From Malachius bipustulatus (Eukaryota; Arthropoda; Insecta; Coleoptera; Melyridae), in assembly GCA_910589415.1 (NCBI GenBank), contig OU342637.1, positions 36,052,162 to 36,116,161 on the forward strand: a DNA stretch of 64,000 nt, read 5' to 3'. Made by a program: the position numbers and the translations under genes. The notes below the pieces were generated by a model. It did no database searches. It had not been told where the DNA came from and saw only the letters and a program-made list of their open reading frames with translations. How positions within the stretch are numbered: the stretch's first letter is position 1; the number at the start of each line of letters is the position of its first letter. This document shows, one piece after another, positions 1 through 11,409 of the stretch.

Positions 1-240
1 TTGCTATAGCTTTGCTTTTTTCACCTTCTATGTTTTTGGGTCGCTTAACACGAATTTGAAGTTTTCCGGCAAAAATTTTGCCCGAAACTTTGTTTTTTGC
101 ACTTTGTGCAAGGATTTTTTAACTTTTTTTTTCACTTTTTGGTCTGAATCTCAGAAAGAAGAGTTTTTTAGACGAGTTCGTTCTATACAAAATTAAAGAA
201 CACAAAATTTTCTACATTTCTCATAAATAATGTTTTTTTT

Positions 241-661
241 TTGAAGACTAGCCGTTCCGTCGGTAGAACGTGTCAAGAAAACATATTCCCATATTTAGTG
301 AAATTTACAGTTCGCACAGCGTCTGGTGCCCACGGATCAGCGCGTCCCCTCAATAAATCCCTCCATCGTTCCGCTGTGGGTAGTGAAGACCTCGCTCCTG
401 GTCCATCGCATTACTTCGCAAGGGTGGATTGTGTCACGAGCGAGGAGTCTGGTACCCGTGGAACAGTGTATCCCGCCGAATTTCCACCTCTCTCACCGAC
501 TGCGTCCAAGAGTTCTTCACCGCCGTTCGCTCCCGAATCCAGGGGTACCGATTATATCAAGGCTGTCTATCAGACCACTGCATTCGTCACTTCGACGTAC
601 GCACCCATTAGCCGCGATTAACCACCACGTCTGTCTTCCCTATCGCTGTGCCCGCGCCTAA
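241..661. other. GC-rich segment, possibly an LTR or retroelement leader remnant
   Basis: This stretch is clearly richer in G+C than its surroundings. It contains tggtgcccacgga near 325, which resembles a primer-binding-site start, followed at once by an aataaa hexamer. Overlapping short reading frames are open here but none matches a protein I recognise. A fragment of an LTR or of a retroelement 5' leader is the best guess. An exon or CpG-rich regulatory segment is also possible. Confidence 0.2.
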
Positions 662-3600
662 TTCGGTCATAAATTAAACTCAAGCCTTTCATTAAATATT
701 TCAATAATCATTGATAGTAACTACTCACAAACGACGAGTAAAATAAGGGAAAATGTCCCTGTTCTCTATAGTTGTTCATTATAATCCCTACTTAAAGAGA
801 TTGTTAATAAATCAAAATTAAATTGAATTTTTTAATGAAGGAGCAGTAGACACAGAGTGCGAGTCAATGCATGATAGACGTCAGACGAAAATTGAGAAGT
901 TGATAAAAGTTAATTAAGAAGAGTATTAAGACGTTAAGAAGTTTATTTTCATATCAATCCGTACATTTAATTATTTTTGTTTTATCATTAAATTATTTAT
1001 AAAGAAGTGTGATTTACTTGCACCCGGTCGACTAACATCGGTTTTATTCATTCCTCAATCGTAATTGATCACCGTCCGTAAAATTGCCGTCACTGGTTAC
1101 AACTTGGCTCATCGTCGGTACCAACCGCTTTGCCGAACACTGACCCCTGGCATTCTCCATTGAGCTACCCTGGGACAAGCGTACTATAGTAGTACCACTG
1201 TAAATCCGGCTCAGATAAGTGGGAAGATTTTGCGAGAATAATTCCCAAGAGAGTAAACCCTCAATAAAAATCTGGTGCCTGAGAGATCCGTTGATGTTCA
1301 ATCAATCCCGAACCTGTGAACTTCTTCAGACAATTTGAAAAACATAGACGGTGAAAAAATCAAAACCATAACAAAACTTTCCTCTGAGAATTCTAATATA
1401 TACCTACCTAGCCTCTAAACACCTATTGCTTGAATATTTATGAGTTCAGTTTTAAAAACACAGTACACTTAAATACAACATCAGAACGCCACTGCTTTGT
1501 CAAAGAGGAAATTTTGATTTATTGATTTGATTCGTACGATTGACAGTTATGACGGTACGCAAAGATCCATCGAACAAAGAATAGTCTCCTCAATTCAAAA
1601 TAACAAGACTCTGTTACTTCACTAATAAAAACCAGCATTGTTATCCATGTCAAAAGAATCATAGTAAAAAATCCATACGTTTGCCGTTGAAACCGACCAA
1701 ACCGTATTATTAAATCGTTTTCAAAAGAGAGAAATATTTAATATCTTCCTACCAAGTTGTTTTGGTTTGCTAGCTTCTCTTTCTCATTTTAGAAATCTCA
1801 TGAAAAAGTATTTTTTGTTGTTTATTTAGGTAAACATCGTAGCTAAGAGGTAGAGTGGGTAAATTGAATTTGAGAAAATTGTTCGGACCATCCACAGGGC
1901 GGAAGCAACACGTATGAAGTTGAATTTGAAGATTCCTTATTCAAGTGTAATATGAATAGTAATGAATTTCTTGCCAGGGTAATATTTCCGTTCCCAGTTA
2001 AGCTAATAAATTTTTTGATTTCCCAGATGTTTTACTCGCGTCCTCTGCTACGGAGAGAATTCTCCATATTGCTTATGAATTATTTAAACATCCACCGCAT
2101 TATGGCCAAGATTAGACTCTATAAAAAATGCAAGCAATTTATGTCATTAAAACCCTTCACGGTCCAGTTAAAAAATGTTATTTGCCTCAACATTTTTTTG
2201 TCTATTATCATTCAAGAATTGCTTTGGATTGTTACCTGCAAACCTTGAGAAAGTTTTATTAATTTTCAGGTCACGTTTGAGAGGTTGTATCCCTTTTTCT
2301 GAGTTGTAGAACTCTAAATTGCTTTGCTGATATCCATCCATCAAGTTTGCCGATGACACTCTTAATTTCCATGCGGTTTGTATCAGTGTTTGTAGAAATC
2401 GGAAGAAATGTAATAATTAGAGTAAGATCTTTAATGATACCTAATTGATAAAAAGAGTCTTTCGACATGCAAAGAATAACGAGAATTATTCCAGAACGGA
2501 GCTTCGCGATAACAAAAAACGGAAAATAGTCTGGCACGCTCGAGGATCAATGTACAAACTTTTGTCATGAGAAACAGAGTAAGTATGTACTTAAAATTTG
2601 TTGATCTACATAAAATCATTGCCTATACTTCGATGATGTTCCAGAGAATTTTGTACTGTATTGATTGTTTAGAATTTTGGATAATTATCATAACCGCTCA
2701 GAACTAGTCATTTTGATCTTAACTACATGAGAGGAGAATTGTGCTACTTGTGTTTGTTTCGACAACAGTAAGGTGTTCGTATGGAATCTTAGCAATTAAT
2801 TCAACACAAGCGGATAAGTTCTGTTTCACGCCTGAGCTACACTTAGAGACGTCATCTGCAAGAACCGAATCAAGTCTCTAGTGCTCTGAGAGATCCTATT
2901 ATCGCCCATTATATACCATTATGCAGGTGTCGTAGGTGACATCTTTCACATATTCCTTATATGATTGCCGAAACAAAGGACGATATTTGAGTATTTCTAA
3001 TGTCTATATGTATAGAATTAAATCCCGAGTACCTATATGAAGCAATATTAATTATTACGGGTAAGTACCTACCTACTGTTATAAGTAACTCGTATAAACG
3101 TATAAAAGTTTATTTGAATTTGTTAAAAAAATTACACAGCATTAAAGCCACGAAAAATGTTATTTTTCTAGTACTTCATCAAGAAATAAACTTTAAAGTC
3201 TTCTCGCATAAAAGGTAGGAAAATGAGCCTGGAGTTAAGAATTATTTTACCTTAAATAATTATGCTGAAGGATAAATAGTGCACTTTGTAGGTGTATGTT
3301 CTTTTCCCTTCCGAGACTCTTACATAATTTATTCTTACCCAGTCTTGAAGGCTTAAGGTAGATAGTGTTGGAGTTCATTTCAGTGTGCTTCGTTTTTATA
3401 ATCCGCAAGCTTTACTGCACTTGATAGTACTCGTACCTACCAGTAGACACCGCCTCAACAGATATTAACTATTGTTGATAGTAACTGGTAACTGGCGATC
3501 GTAGGGAAGTTATTCAACCCCAGCCCTTGCATACAGTATGTGATCCGATGTTCCTTGAGCAAACTAATGAGTCTAGTGACGTTTAACTAGTAGCTTTCTA

Positions 3601-3850
3601 CTCACCGGTTTTTTTTTAAATCGTTGTGTTTCCGTAGTTACCCCTGCACGTTGATTGAGGTATGCCAGGATTAGTATGGCCGAAACGGATGGCGCAGAAG
3701 AACCTACTGTGTCTCCTTGTAACCTGGATTTTCTTCTATCTCGGCGTATTTGAATTTCTTTCAGAAAAGTGGGGAAATTAACTGAGACTTGTTGTTAACT
3801 GTTGGTTTCCTGTCAGAGGTCTAAAAGCGAATGAAGAGCGAAAGAAGATT
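662..3850. other. AT-rich sequence, no supported gene
   Basis: No gene is supported. An 85-codon minus-strand frame at 1044-1301 is the only sizeable opening and I do not recognise its product. Since the 3' end of the Dpr-like gene has not been found, part of this region could be its intron or 3' UTR. Confidence 0.4.
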
Positions 3851-3854
3851 CGTT

Positions 3855-5520
3855 TGCAGAGAGCGCAAAAAGGTAAAGGGCGAGAGGCCGAGAGGGGCTG
3901 TGATTTTGCATAGAGAGCATAAAAAAGTGAAGAGCGATTATGGATCCCTATTTACATAGAGAGCATAAAAAAGTGGAAAGCGAGAATAGATATATTTCAT
4001 ACATCTTTCAAACTTTTATCTACTTCAGAAACCACTCTTTTACATCCCTGTGCTTTCCTATTATTTCCTTCCTTTGATTTTCTTTTACCTAGTTTCTTTG
4101 GTTTCATTTCAAGTATCAGCTTGAATTAATTAAAGAAGACAACCATTTTGGTTACAGATGACCCGGGATATTGCGGGAATATCTGTATTATTTACCTATT
4201 CAACGTTTATTGAATTCTCATTTTGCATTTTAATGAGCTTTACTCGTTGACTCGGCTCTTCCTTTCGTTTGGGAATTTTTATGATCGTTTATCGTTTATT
4301 GTTGTGGGCGTTACCCTGATACACAGGCACTCCACCCTAGTTTTATGACCACTTGTTTGTTGGTCGAGTTTCTAGTTTGACTTGGACGTCGAGAGCCGTG
4401 TTGCCATGTTTGTTTTGATTACTACCTCCTCTTTGAACGTGATACGAATGTCTTTCCAATTGCTTTTTCAATTGTGAAAGCGTGGTTGTCCTGAATTGAC
4501 GTCATACTCATGATAGTTGTTTTAACTCATTTCGTTTATTTTTTGTTGTGTCGTTGTTTTGCCTAATGGGCTACCTTTATTTGGCCACTTTTGGACCGTC
4601 AATACCTATTTGCCCTGCGGGCTACCTTTCTGTTCTACCTGGCCTCGTAAGGCGATGAGTCAATATACCTTATCATTTCGAATATGACGTTCTCTGCAAT
4701 TCGCAGTATCTTGTGGTTATTGCTGTACTCTTTGAGAAATAGGAATGATTTATCTATTGTGTTCGTTGTCAATTTCCTAACTTGCATTATTTTTGATAAT
4801 GGGCAGTTTTGTTTATTCACAGGTTATTTATTCCTGACCTGGGTTTATCTTCCTACTTTTCTCCTACCTGTCTATCTCCTGTACAGCGAATTTGTAAATT
4901 ATTTGTTGAGGTATTCCTATTTCCTGCCTAACTTGACTTATTTCTAATAACGTGCCGTTTTAATTATTATTCACAGGTTATTTATTCCTGACCTGGGTTT
5001 GATTTTCCTCCTAGCTATATCTCGATTTCCTATACAGTGAATTTATAATTTTTGTTGGAAGATTGCTTTCCTGCCGTGTTTATTTATTTATTTATTGTCG
5101 TGATGGAGTAGTAGGTACCTACTATTTACTGATGATGCCGCCTAATTCCTAGCTGATTATTTTACTTGATTTAAAGTGGGGTCTGCGCTCGTGGATTTGG
5201 CGAATCTGTTTGATTATTTATTTATTTGGATTTTATTTCGAAGAGAGATTTGGGCTAGCAGATTTTGAACTGGTTTGAAATGGAATTTTGCGTTTGTCGA
5301 TGAATCAGTGCGACTATTTGTTTATTTGGATTTTGTTTCGAAGAATGATTAGTCCTAACTGATTGTACGTGGAAATTTCCCTAGTTGTAAAGGAAAGAGC
5401 GCATAGAGTACATAGCAAGCTACCATCTCGTTTACGCTCCTTTTGGGTAGGAAAATTCACGGTTTTTCCGATTGATTGATTAGGAAATTGGCATACAGTA
5501 CATAGCAAGCTATCGTGTCT
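3855..5520. repeat. Diverged internal duplications in a non-coding tract
   Basis: Several short segments recur in direct orientation. The unit agagcataaaaaagtg-like recurs at about 3860, 3910 and 3955. The unit ttattcacaggttatttatt begins at 4813 and again at 4967. The unit acagtacatagcaagcta-like occurs at 5402 and 5492. Spacing differs between pairs (about 45-50, 154 and 90 bp), so this is not one clean satellite but an old tract built from local duplications. No protein is recognised. Confidence 0.45.
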
Positions 5521-6419
5521 CGTCTACAAATTTGGTTTAAAGGATGGCAGACCTGGAGTGCGCTACAAGAGCCGTCTCGTTGATCTTCCAAGCAAGGGTT
5601 AAGGAATCTGGCCGAGGCTGATCGAAATCTGATCTGAATCTGATTTGGGCGGCGGTAAGACGTCTGCTTTTATAGGTGGCAGCGGCCCGCTTTCTAAACA
5701 CAACACGCAACAATGCACCTTATTGGCACTGTCCTATACCGTGATTTCGTGTGTTTATTTCTTATCATATCTCCCTTATCGTGAGACTTAGCACGTTGAC
5801 CTCGCGGCTACCTTACTAAATTGTCCTAAACCTGAACTACCTACATTTTCCTTAAAATCGGCCGACGCTTTCTGGTGCTTCCTATTGTATCTACCTACTG
5901 GAATTTCACCGGCTTAAATTTCATTTTGTGTTTTCACCTACTTGCTGTTTAGGGATCGTGATGAATTTTTGGCTACTGTCGTTTATTTATTTGCTTTATT
6001 GATTGGCTAACCTTTCGTTATCGCCGGTGAAACACCTGGCACTTTCCTCTTATCTTATGAATGGAACTATTGTCCTTTTCGTGCCGCGTAACTTTCCTTC
6101 CGCAGCATCGAGGTCGTTCTCTTGTCTTTCAGTCGGTTCGAGGGCGCATTCCTTAACATCTGGTGAGTTCCTACCATCGCTTTGCCGTTCTTTTCGATGT
6201 TTTTAAGATGCTGGAATACTACCAGCGCGAGCGTTTTTATTTTACGAATATTTAATGTGCTGGCAGGAATCGTTTATTTGATGTAATGGCGCGTGGCTGC
6301 GTTTTGATTTCCTAACAATTTTTACCTTTAGGTAGTTACGTACCTATTGATGGAAATAAATTCCCTATCATCCTACCTAGGTGCGATCCATTTCACTATG
6401 AAGAAGTCCGTTCAAATTA

Positions 6420-6607
6420 GCAATCATGAGGAATTTTTGTCGCTGATTACAGTGTGGTGAAAAAATAAAATCAATTTACGTCATGAGATATTCCCAAAAA
6501 GACAATTTTTTGATTTAAAAATAGGAATATATCTCATGACGTTAACTTGCAATTGTTTTTCTGTTTTCACCACTATGATAAGCAAAGAAAAATTCTTTAT
6601 GTTTGCT
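6420..6607. repeat. Small fold-back repeat (MITE-like)
   Basis: The left arm (about 6420-6499) is repeated inverted in the right arm (about 6531-6607). Landmarks are gtcatgagatattcc against ggaatatatctcatgac, and gtggtgaaaa against ttttcaccac. The short centre is AT-rich. A diverged half copy lies at about 39324-39440, showing the sequence is dispersed. No clear target duplication was identified. Confidence 0.5.
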
Positions 6608-6729
6608 ATTTGAACCGACTTCAGAGCTCCAATAATAACGAATTTTGTTACCAACGGTTAACAGAAAAAAAATTAAAAATCAGATTCATCACCCTGTATA
6701 ATCCACTTCACACCAATGGAGACTTTTGA

Positions 6730-6956
6730 TCGGGATGTACTTGATGCACAGGCCCGAGTTGATGCTGTATATAACAACGAACGATCACAATGCGTTCCAC
6801 CAGGTCATTCGATTTACAAAAATGGTCTTCTTCGCTTTTTCGAATTATACTTGACTAACAGGGCCAAATTCGTCCAATATAGAGGGCATACGTCTCGTGT
6901 ATTAGGTAGGCCATCATCCGGGGTCACGCAGGGGTCGAATTTGAGTCCTTTGAGAA
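6730..6956 (+). pseudogene. Jockey-like LINE reverse-transcriptase fragment (middle part)
   Basis: The plus strand reads QARVDAVY, then after a damaged stretch LLRFFELYLTNRAKFVQYRG and SSGVTQGSNLSPL. These correspond to the palm region of jockey-type reverse transcriptase; compare LLRLFQSYLAGREQYVRYRG and TSGVPQGSNLGPL in the LINE at 48953-50987. The segment that should read KAFDQVDH, with a catalytic Asp, is broken. The match stops at about 6956, where an inverted fragment of the same domain begins. Confidence 0.7.
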
Positions 6957-6958
6957 AA

Positions 6959-7171
6959 TCAAGTCGGGTTAGTAACTGTACCTCGCTTTTCGATAAAGCC
7001 ATACTGGAAGGGTGAAATGTGGCGTTTAACAAAATTATAGATATTCTTGAATAGGATCATCTCAATTAGCTTCGAGAAGTTGCTGTGAATCAAGAGAAGT
7101 CTATCTATAATTTGCAGCAAATGATGATTAATTTTTTCGAACTGGACTGATTCTTGCCTCCTTCCACTCAT
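6959..7171 (-). pseudogene. Jockey-like LINE reverse-transcriptase fragment (upstream part, inverted)
   Basis: The minus strand reads FSKLIEMILFKNIYNF and QYGFIEKRGTVTN. In the related LINE at 48953-50987 the corresponding residues are FAKVYESILFKRIYSL and QHGFMDRRSTVTN. This part lies upstream of the 6730-6956 fragment in a normal reverse transcriptase but is here inverted and placed after it. The two pieces are therefore a rearranged copy or two insertions side by side. Confidence 0.7.
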
Positions 7172-7569
7172 CAGAAAAAAATAGACGTCTTAATTATCAA
7201 ATATTAATAATGAAGTAAAGAGGTTTAACAAAAAAGCCAGCACAATCCCTAACAACGAAACTTAGCACTTCATACAATCAAGCTGTCAACTTGCTCTTCA
7301 GTTTATTTAGAACCAGGAAGACTTCATCTTTACTGGATGATTTTTATGCTTAGACATATTTTGACCCAAGGAATCAATAACCAGGTACTCAGGCCATGGA
7401 ATACTGGGTATTTTTTTGTCAGTTTTGCAAATATAAGTGTTATTGAGGTAGTATTATTTTAACTTACAACAACAATAATAAAAGGTCAATCTATGCATCA
7501 TTATCTTCATCGACAACAGAGAGATCTCACGTAATCACCTAATCGACTCCCATTCTCACATTTCCAATC

Positions 7570-7873
7570 TCACTGCGTTGACATGATGAGCGGCGGCGAT
7601 AGGAGAGGGCGGGCGAGCGAATCGACTCGGCAGGGGACATGGGGAGTCGTTTGCGCCATCCCTATCGACCCCGGCAGCCTGGAGTGCCTCCGGAGCCCAA
7701 TACGCCCGGAATCCCGCTTATTGTTCGCATACATTACAGGTGTAAGGGACGCCGCCGCACCCGGTGCATCATGCTTAAGATGCCCCAGACCGGCTGTGAT
7801 CACTACCTTCTTGGTGTTGCGGAACGTGTTAAAAAACAGGACCGGTTTGAGATAATTTGCAGTAATATAGCGT
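7570..7873 (-). other. GC-rich island with overlapping open frames, unrecognised
   Basis: This is a sharp GC-rich island in AT-rich sequence. The minus strand is open from 7873 to 7570 and a plus-strand frame is open over 7639-7872. The GC content resembles that of the Dpr-like exon at 13761-13999. Because the island lies downstream of the last recognised Dpr exon on the same strand, it could be a C-terminal exon or 3' UTR. I could not find an acceptor in the required phase together with a recognisable C-terminus, so this remains a guess. Confidence 0.2.
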
Positions 7874-7879
7874 AATCAT

Positions 7880-9513
7880 CCATTTATAAAGATATTAACA
7901 CAGGTTGGTCAAATTTTTTAACCTTATCTAAACAAAACACCTTGTTTACAATACGTTTTATAGGTTTAATTTTACAACTGAATTCACAAAACAAAATATA
8001 TAAAATTCAAAAACGATAAAATATACTCATTCTTCTTTGATTGCAGATTTCGACTAAACTGCAACGAGCTCCCTGTATTTTATCGTACTGAGAACTAGAG
8101 TTCATTTTAAGTCTTTTAGAAATCGTTAAAGTTGTAATTAAACAATAAAGAGACCGTGGAGTCCTTGTTATTTTTAAAGTAAGTATAGTCCAATTTAAAT
8201 AGGAAGGCGAACAAGTCCTTGCTGCGCAATATATTGCTTACCGCCTTCAGAGCGCGTACTCATTTAACGTACAATATCGACAATATTGGTCAGCGTCCAT
8301 GTTAAGAAAACAACCAATCAGATTAGGCTGATAAGACGTTAGAGAATTCGCAGTGAACAGGCTAATTAGGAAGTACCAGGATAGAGGCAAAAGTGATAGA
8401 AGTTCTCCTTTAATCTTAGCCATGGCCATGACTAAATATTATGAGAACACTTTACTCATATTGATACTTATAATCAAACAACACCAAACGTGTGACTATA
8501 CATCAAGTAGTGTGCATGCAGATATTTAAATCACTTATCACTATGTGGGTACTTCAACAAATGGTAGACGATGCCACTGGTTTCAAATTCAAAATTATGA
8601 TAATGCCTAACATCTGTTCGTTATCTACGACTAAAATGGCAGTGCACTGAACTCAAACTCGCAGAAAATGCACTTACAGCATTTGTGCGCTATACCATCG
8701 ATGTGAACGATCTGGTTTGCTATACTGAACTAAATTGAATGAATATGAAATGATTCTTTGATAAGATCTCCCTTGTTGCACTAGAGACCTCCGAATTGAT
8801 GATCTGACTATTTCATTAGAGACGTTCAGAGTACGGTCCTGGCAAAGCGACGGTTATGGCATGGTTATAGCCTCCTCATGGCCTATTCATGCGAGCTCAA
8901 AGCGCTCGTTTGCAATCCTCATAGTAAGTTGCGATGTCGATTGGGAATTGTTGCCTAGACTAGTAGTAGAAGCAAGGTACACTAATTTTAAATATGCCCA
9001 CGCTCTGGGAGAAATGAAGATACGATTATGAACCAAGTGATTCGCTTACGATGCTTTGTTTCCACAATTCCGCTACACCCCAGAAACCCTCCTCTTAATC
9101 ACCCAGAACAGGCAATTGCTTTAGCTATAAGCACTTTAAATATGTTCCTGTATTCGTGTTTATCCCCCGTTTCAGTTATAAATTGTATGGTTAAAATATC
9201 GAATTTGAGCTGTAAGTAGGCACACACAGGGAGTGTGAGTATAATAAAACGAATTCTCATCTGTATCTGTTTTTTATATACACGAGTAATTTACATCCTA
9301 TAGGTAAGTAGGTACTTACTCCTAGTTAAGTGCGTTACCTTCTAGGTAATATACAGAGTTATTAACATACAAATAAGCTCTAATAAATACATTCTGGCAA
9401 TCTGGACTCCAGAAGACGGTTGTACTGGATAATCTCTCTGCATCGCTTCACTGTATTCTGAAATAATTGTAGCTTTTTAATAGTATTCTGATAAAAGTAA
9501 AGGACTTAGTTAC
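7880..9513. other. No feature seen
   Basis: AT-rich sequence with only short chance reading frames. It is probably an intron or 3' flank of the minus-strand Dpr-like gene, because the donor at 9513 requires at least one more exon at lower coordinates. Confidence 0.4.
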
Positions 9514-9676
9514 CTTCAGTGACTATCAGCATAACAGTGTCGGGAATGGATGAAGGTTGAAGGCAGGTGTACCTGCCGGAATGTTTAGTACTGGTTCGTG
9601 ATATGTCCATTACAGAGACGGTCTTCATGTCTGATTCGCTCTTCGTCAGTATGGAGATGCCTGACTCCCATGATGG
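9514..9676 (-). CDS. Dpr/zig-8-like cell-surface protein, exon for the second half of Ig domain 2
   Basis: This is the most 3' exon recognised of a Dpr-type protein. These proteins are secreted or membrane-anchored neuronal adhesion molecules with two Ig domains that pair with DIP receptors at synapses. The translation carries WESGISILTKSE, then DISRTSTKHSGRYTCLQPSS, which is the E-F strand region with the second Ig2 cysteine (YTC), and ends VMLIVTEG. The acceptor is ttttacag before 9676 and the donor is GTAACT after 9514. The exon starts in phase 0, matching exon 13761-13999, and leaves in phase 1. A C-terminal exon, expected to carry a GPI signal or membrane segment, must lie at lower coordinates and was not identified. 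Confidence 0.85.
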
Positions 9677-9935
9677 CTGTAAAATAACAAATAATGTAAC
9701 TTTGGTTTTGTAACTCATCAAAATATTTTGTAATTTTGGGTGCTAGCGTACTGCTGATATTTTTGCCACACTCTGGCTAAAGCTACTGGTCTATGCTAGT
9801 AAAGTGTGCGAGGTCATGCAGCATGCAGGTTCGCACTGTGCTGCTCCATACTGGTCCGTGCAGGTATAGTCTGCGCGATCTCTTAATTACTGTGCAATTT
9901 GAATTTTGGTTTTGGAGGATATTTTGCTCACTTAA

Positions 9936-10280
9936 GGCCTATCGCATACTTATATGACATTTGTTTTCAACATGTCAAGGACATGTTGCAGACACGTCGC
10001 TTCATTCAAAATGTAACAAAAACTTGTACTTCGCACATCTACAATACATCATGTCGTCGGATGAAGATGCAATAGTATTGTCCGTATGTACCTACGTATA
10101 CGATCTATTCATTGCAACAGACGAAATGTCACTTGGGGGAAAGCAGTGTCTAAACATATATGTAACGTGTCTGCTTGGTGTGTGAGACATTATTGTAATC
10201 GCTTATTGTAAATGGCGACATATCTGAGACATGTCGTCGACATGTCGAAAACAACTATCGTATAAGGTATGCGACCGGCC
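9936..10280. mobile_element. PIF/Harbinger-type MITE with TAA target duplication
   Basis: The 345-bp element begins GGCCTATCGCATAC and ends with the inverse, GTATGCGACCGGCC. Inverted similarity extends about 60 bp inward (TTGTTTTCAACATGTC against GACATGTCGAAAACAA). It is flanked by TAA at 9933-9935 and 10281-10283, the 3-bp TWA duplication expected of PIF/Harbinger elements. Inside, from about 10051, a short frame starts MSSDEDAIVLS, resembling the acidic N-terminus of Harbinger-type transposases. It therefore looks like an internal-deletion derivative rather than an unrelated filler. It lies in a Dpr-like intron. Confidence 0.75.
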
Positions 10281-10989
10281 TAAGTTTAAACTCTAGCAGG
10301 ACCGTTTAAGGTCCAAACGGACGGAGTTGAAAATTTTTAACTATGGCATTTAATAAAGTTTAATGAGCTTTAAATTACCCAATGCCCATGTACCAATTTA
10401 TGTTCCTGCTTACTTTTTTTTCCCACTTAAATTATATCTAAATTAAAAGGTTTGTCGGTAACAAATTGATGGTTTCTGGACTCCCCGGAATCAAAAAGGA
10501 GATCTAATAGAGAGACTTAAGCTCAAAAAATTAAGTCAATCAGTATCTGAGACTCCAGTGATCCCTAACGTGACAGTAAAAAAAATTTACATAACATTTA
10601 AAGGTCAAAAAATGAGTGGTAAGAACAATAATTCCTTGCCAGATGAACATGTTGCAAGCACTTTTGAAATGTTTTGAACAGTTCACAACTGGGCGACCTC
10701 TTTTTTAATGTGAAAAATCGATTCGTCTTACACTTGAGCCATCTTTGAACAACTTGTTGCCATCTTTTCAGGGTTTCGATCAAGGAATTGTATTTCTTCA
10801 CGATGAATGACGATTTGGCATAAATTTGGTACAGAGAGGATGCAGGGAGTTTGAATCAATTATTAAAACTGCAGAAAACCTTCGTTAGCATAGACGATTC
10901 GAAAATACCTCGAATCTCCTGGTCACGTTACACGATAGACGCCCTCAATGATTATATTAATTACTCAAGACTTAGAGAGCCGATGCGAA

Positions 10990-11045
10990 GGCTCGCCCAT
11001 CCAAGTACTGACCCGCCGAAACGTTGCTGTACCCGAAGGAGCGAC
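10990..11045 (-). repeat. 5S rRNA-like segment (pseudogene or 5S-derived SINE head)
   Basis: On the minus strand this reads gggtcagtacttggatggg, nearly identical to the internal control (C-box) part of animal 5S rRNA. Upstream on the same strand are diverged matches to the preceding 5S region (cagcaacgt, then a c-g-rich stretch). The first half of a 5S gene is not convincingly present, so this is a fragment. Such fragments arise as 5S pseudogenes or as heads of 5S-derived (SINE3-type) retroposons; I cannot tell which. Confidence 0.45.
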
Positions 11046-11390
11046 TAGCCCCGCACCCAACTACACTGCTACCGTGCCGGTCGCTGCAAAAACTTATAGC
11101 TTATAGCTACTAACATTTATTTAAGACTACGGTGGCATAGTCTTGTTCACTAGCATCACAGAAGCCATGAAGTTGAACTTCTACAACTTTCGCGGATGTG
11201 GTACGACGAGAAATTCGAAGAGATCAGAGAGAGGCGAGCTGAGATTTAAATTGATTCCACGCATTGACTACTTACAGGTATATTGAAGAGGAGAAGAGTC
11301 CCAATCCATACCTGACTTCTACAGGGCTTGGATCACAAGTTGCATGAGCGTTACCTACGTTATAGCTAGAGCTGTCACACAACGTTACAG

Positions 11391-11408
11391 TGGTGTCAAA
11401 AGTGGGGT
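11391..11408 (+). other. Retrotransposon primer-binding-site candidate
   Basis: The 18 bases tggtgtcaaaagtggggt follow an LTR-like end, cgttaca (11383-11389), by one base. This placement and the TGGTGTC start are typical of the tRNA primer-binding site of Ty3/gypsy elements. A gag remnant follows directly, which supports the reading. The LTR upstream could not be delimited. Confidence 0.5.
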
Positions 11409-11409
11409 G

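Noticed and set aside
1140..1160. tagctcaatgg on the minus strand, a perfect tRNA A-box match
   Set aside because: No B box or cloverleaf partner follows at a suitable distance, so chance is more likely than a tRNA or SINE.
1044..1301. 85-codon minus-strand frame as a C-terminal exon of the Dpr-like gene
   Set aside because: No acceptor in the required phase gives this frame. The frame that does follow the nearest acceptor stops after about 35 codons without a recognisable C-terminus.
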